Shown here piece after piece: positions 61,756 through 64,000 of a stretch of DNA of 64,000 nt. Every line of letters starts with the position of its first letter. Within the stretch, counting starts at the first letter, position 1. This stretch comes from Montifringilla adamsi (taxonomy: Eukaryota > Chordata > Aves > Passeriformes > Passeridae), in the NCBI GenBank assembly GCA_017590115.1, contig JAGGNK010008892.1, forward strand, positions 1,061,383 through 1,125,382. Reading direction: 5' to 3'. Both the position numbers and the translations under genes were made by a program. The notes beneath the pieces were generated by a model. The model ran no database searches. It had not been told where the DNA came from and saw only the letters and a program-made list of their open reading frames with translations.

Positions 61756-64000
61756 ACAGGATCAACACACCTATAGAGATATAAGAGACATACAACTGAA
61801 CTTATGGAAGATGCCATATTTGCCTACACACAGCACCACCAATAATGACGAATGCTACTCTGTAAAAGACTCCTCAGTATTAAAAAATAGTATATAAAAC
61901 CATTTTTAATATGCATGCATATAAAAAATGGATTTTGAGCCCAGGCAGTTTTGTTTTGGTGGGTCCCTTAACATACAAGCAGTAAAAGTTACAGGGATGT
62001 TTTATATTCTCAGTTCCTCATAGAAATGGATTGGGAAAGCTGTTTCCAATACTTTGCCAGTCTACATTTTAATAGGGAAAAATAACTGCTGATTATTATG
62101 AAACAATGAGCCACATTTCAAGTAATCCAGCCAATCAGTAGAAAGGATTTGAGGCCTTCTGGTTTATATTTGTGTGCAAACAGCTGTATTTCATTTTTTA
62201 GCCTCTTTGTTTTCCAAAGCTTTTTAACTTTTTGTCAGATAAAATCCCTGTTGTCATGGTGGCCAAGACACCAGCAAAATTAGGGTGGAGGAAGGGTGAG
62301 AGTTATAGTGGAATGAAAAGCCCCCGGCTTGAAGTCTGTAAAAAAAAACACCTCCCAAAAATAAAATGAATGTGTAGAATAAGAACAGTTCATCTGTAGG
62401 TAAAATATTGACTCCAGAATACATTACTTGGAATTGTAAATACTGATTATTGTTGTGATCTCAAATCACATTGATAGCTGCCTGCTAAAAGGTAGTATAA
62501 AAAATACTCTGTCACACAAACTTGACATCAGAAAATTCCTAACTTCCTAATTTTTCTAACAACTTATAAATTCCTTGGGAAAGTGTTTGGATTTATTTTA
62601 ATAAAGCAGTTGGGGAAGAAAAGAACACTGGAAGAATTCCAGCTGCAGTACGTGCAGTTCTTAAAAATTAAAAATAAAAAAATAATTTCATGACTTTGTA
62701 GCAGTTTATTGCCTCTTTTGAGATTTACTTTAAAATTTAACAAGTTTTTTGCACTATAAAAACCTGACTAGAATTTCAGTAGGGTCAAAAAGTCTAAATC
62801 TAGCTGGCACTGCAAATTAAAATGAGCTTGGTATACACAGTTCAGACCTCCTGGGACAGAAGTTAATGTCACAGAACTACTGTATACAGAGTATAATTCT
62901 GTGCTTCATATTCTAAGTACACCATGCATTGGGCTTTCATGCTGTCTTGATCAAGCCTATAGTTTAGTGTTATGGGAAGCTTTGATTAGGAAAGTCCCAA
63001 AAATAATTAAAATACTCAGCAGACAGCCTAAAAAAAGAATACAGCATGTTAGGCAATGGCCAGAAGTCTGAGCAGAGAAGGGCAGAAGTCACAGGGCATG
63101 AATTCATCTGTGCTTTCAATCTGTTCAAAACATAGCCACTTCAGAGACTGTGGAGAACACCCAAAAGAAAACCCTGACATTTAAATTCAGTAGGCCAGAT
63201 TCAAAGACTTGCTCAGAACTCTCTGACCTCCAGATACAGCCTTCTCATGGCAAACGCAGAAAGCAGTTAAAGCAATCTTTTAAATTGTTTCTCCCTGATA
63301 TGGCCCAAGTTGACCCTCAAATTCCATGGGATGTTTTGCTAGAAACTAATCAGAAATGCAAAACGTACTTCTTAAAAATTGTTTATATTCTATGTAAAAT
63401 TGATTTTTTCCCTTTAATACTAAAATTTGCTCCATCTGTTGAGAAAACAAAATATTCTAAATATATACAGAGAGTAGAACTGCTTCATTCCACCAGCTAT
63501 ATCCTGTGGTAGATGCATTTTCATCAGTATGTTTGTCTTGCAGACAAAATGAATATCAGATGGTGGTTCTGAAAAAGGGCAGACCTAACATGAGGTGATT
63601 AGTTTCAAAAACAGATTTTTATTCTTGATAAATTATTACCAAATACAATCATCTGTTGATTGAGGATATAAAACAGATTGGTCATACCATAACCCAAGAG
63701 TTAAATGAAAAACGGAAATAATAAGTTTATTTAACGTAGTCTTGCATTAAGTTCCTGAGCAGTGCAAATCTAAGGCAAATAATTAGATTTCCAATTTAAA
63801 GATATACATTTGTTAAATCAGACATTTCTTCAGGTAATCGATGCCTCTATTCACTATTCTATCCACACTGTGTGCTATATATGCACACAGGCTTTTACAA
63901 ATGTGTATAAATATATAATTTCAACTTGTAACCAATGATTCACATACTTTCTACGAGACTTCTCAAATGGAAATGCCATTGACATTTTATTTCATTAAAG
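61756..64000. other. Non-coding DNA, no gene seen
   Basis: A+T-rich to the window end. A 120-codon plus-strand frame (63150-63512) starts at GTG; its first half is polar and its second half hydrophobic, with no recognisable domain. A 23-bp inverted repeat lies at 63868-63890. No repeat family is recognised. Confidence 0.5.
63868..63890. repeat. 23-bp near-perfect inverted repeat
   Basis: CTGTGTGC and GCACACAG are perfect 8-bp arms around TATATAT, itself almost self-complementary, so nearly the whole 23 bp can fold back. The mixed composition of the arms makes this less likely to be trivial than the A+T-only palindromes elsewhere in the window. Confidence 0.85.

Noticed and set aside
63150..63512. 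120-codon plus-strand frame near the window end
   Set aside because: GTG start, no recognisable domain, A+T-rich hydrophobic second half.
1..64000. CRISPR arrays, bacterial operons, phage or plasmid features
   Set aside because: There are no regularly spaced repeats, ribosome-binding-site/start pairs or dense coding. The CR1 content shows vertebrate, most likely avian, nuclear DNA.
1..64000. tRNA, rRNA, snRNA or microRNA genes
   Set aside because: No cloverleaf box A/box B pairs, rRNA words or U-snRNA starts were recognised by reading. A covariance-model scan (tRNAscan-SE, Infernal) would be decisive.

Overview
The window looks like nuclear DNA from a bird. It is A+T-rich, CpG-poor and has no operons or dense coding. 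Its recognisable repeats are mostly 5'-truncated CR1 LINE fragments of the avian type, with the 3' end (CCTTCCAACC / GGTTGGAAGGGACC) and degenerate 8-bp tails related to ATTCTATG. No mammalian Alu, L1 or B1 was noticed. One deeply decayed MIR/L2-like remnant and one older CR1-like remnant resembling turtle and crocodile copies fit a sauropsid genome. The species cannot be told from this sequence.

No protein-coding gene, RNA gene, CpG-island promoter or CRISPR array could be established. The longest open frames (170, 147 and 135 codons, at 26450-26962, 31901-32344 and 35140-35547) start at TTG or GTG rather than ATG, resemble no protein I know, and have the hydrophobic, low-complexity look of chance translation of A+T-rich DNA. 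The window is best read as a gene desert or the inside of a large intron.

Layout. 1-6076 is unique-looking DNA with a 91-bp sequence present twice (279-370 and 2797-2887). 6077-8830 is a cluster of three CR1 fragments in alternating orientation; the one at 8121-8830 still carries frameshifted pieces of the reverse-transcriptase ORF C-terminus. 8831-12224 is A+T-rich with a TAATTA cluster. 12225-12617 is another CR1. 12618-24209 is mostly featureless with poly(A) tracts. 24210-24328 is a CR1 3' end. 30564-30735 is the older CR1-like remnant. A fresh 71-bp-period tandem duplication lies at 40110-40266. A CR1 tail (45226-45310) and a MIR/L2-like remnant (46271-46386) follow. A 53-nt homopurine tract is at 48548-48600, a (CA)n at 52914-52935 and a last CR1 at 54581-54742. 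The remainder is unique A+T-rich DNA ending near a strong 23-bp inverted repeat (63868-63890).

Three weak exon-like places are listed as hypotheses: 47834-48055 on the minus strand, 34547-34643 and 61356-61755 on the plus strand. I found no evidence of a new biological system. The most checkable oddities are the two local duplications, the codon-like minus-strand segment near 48 kb, and the old repeat remnants.
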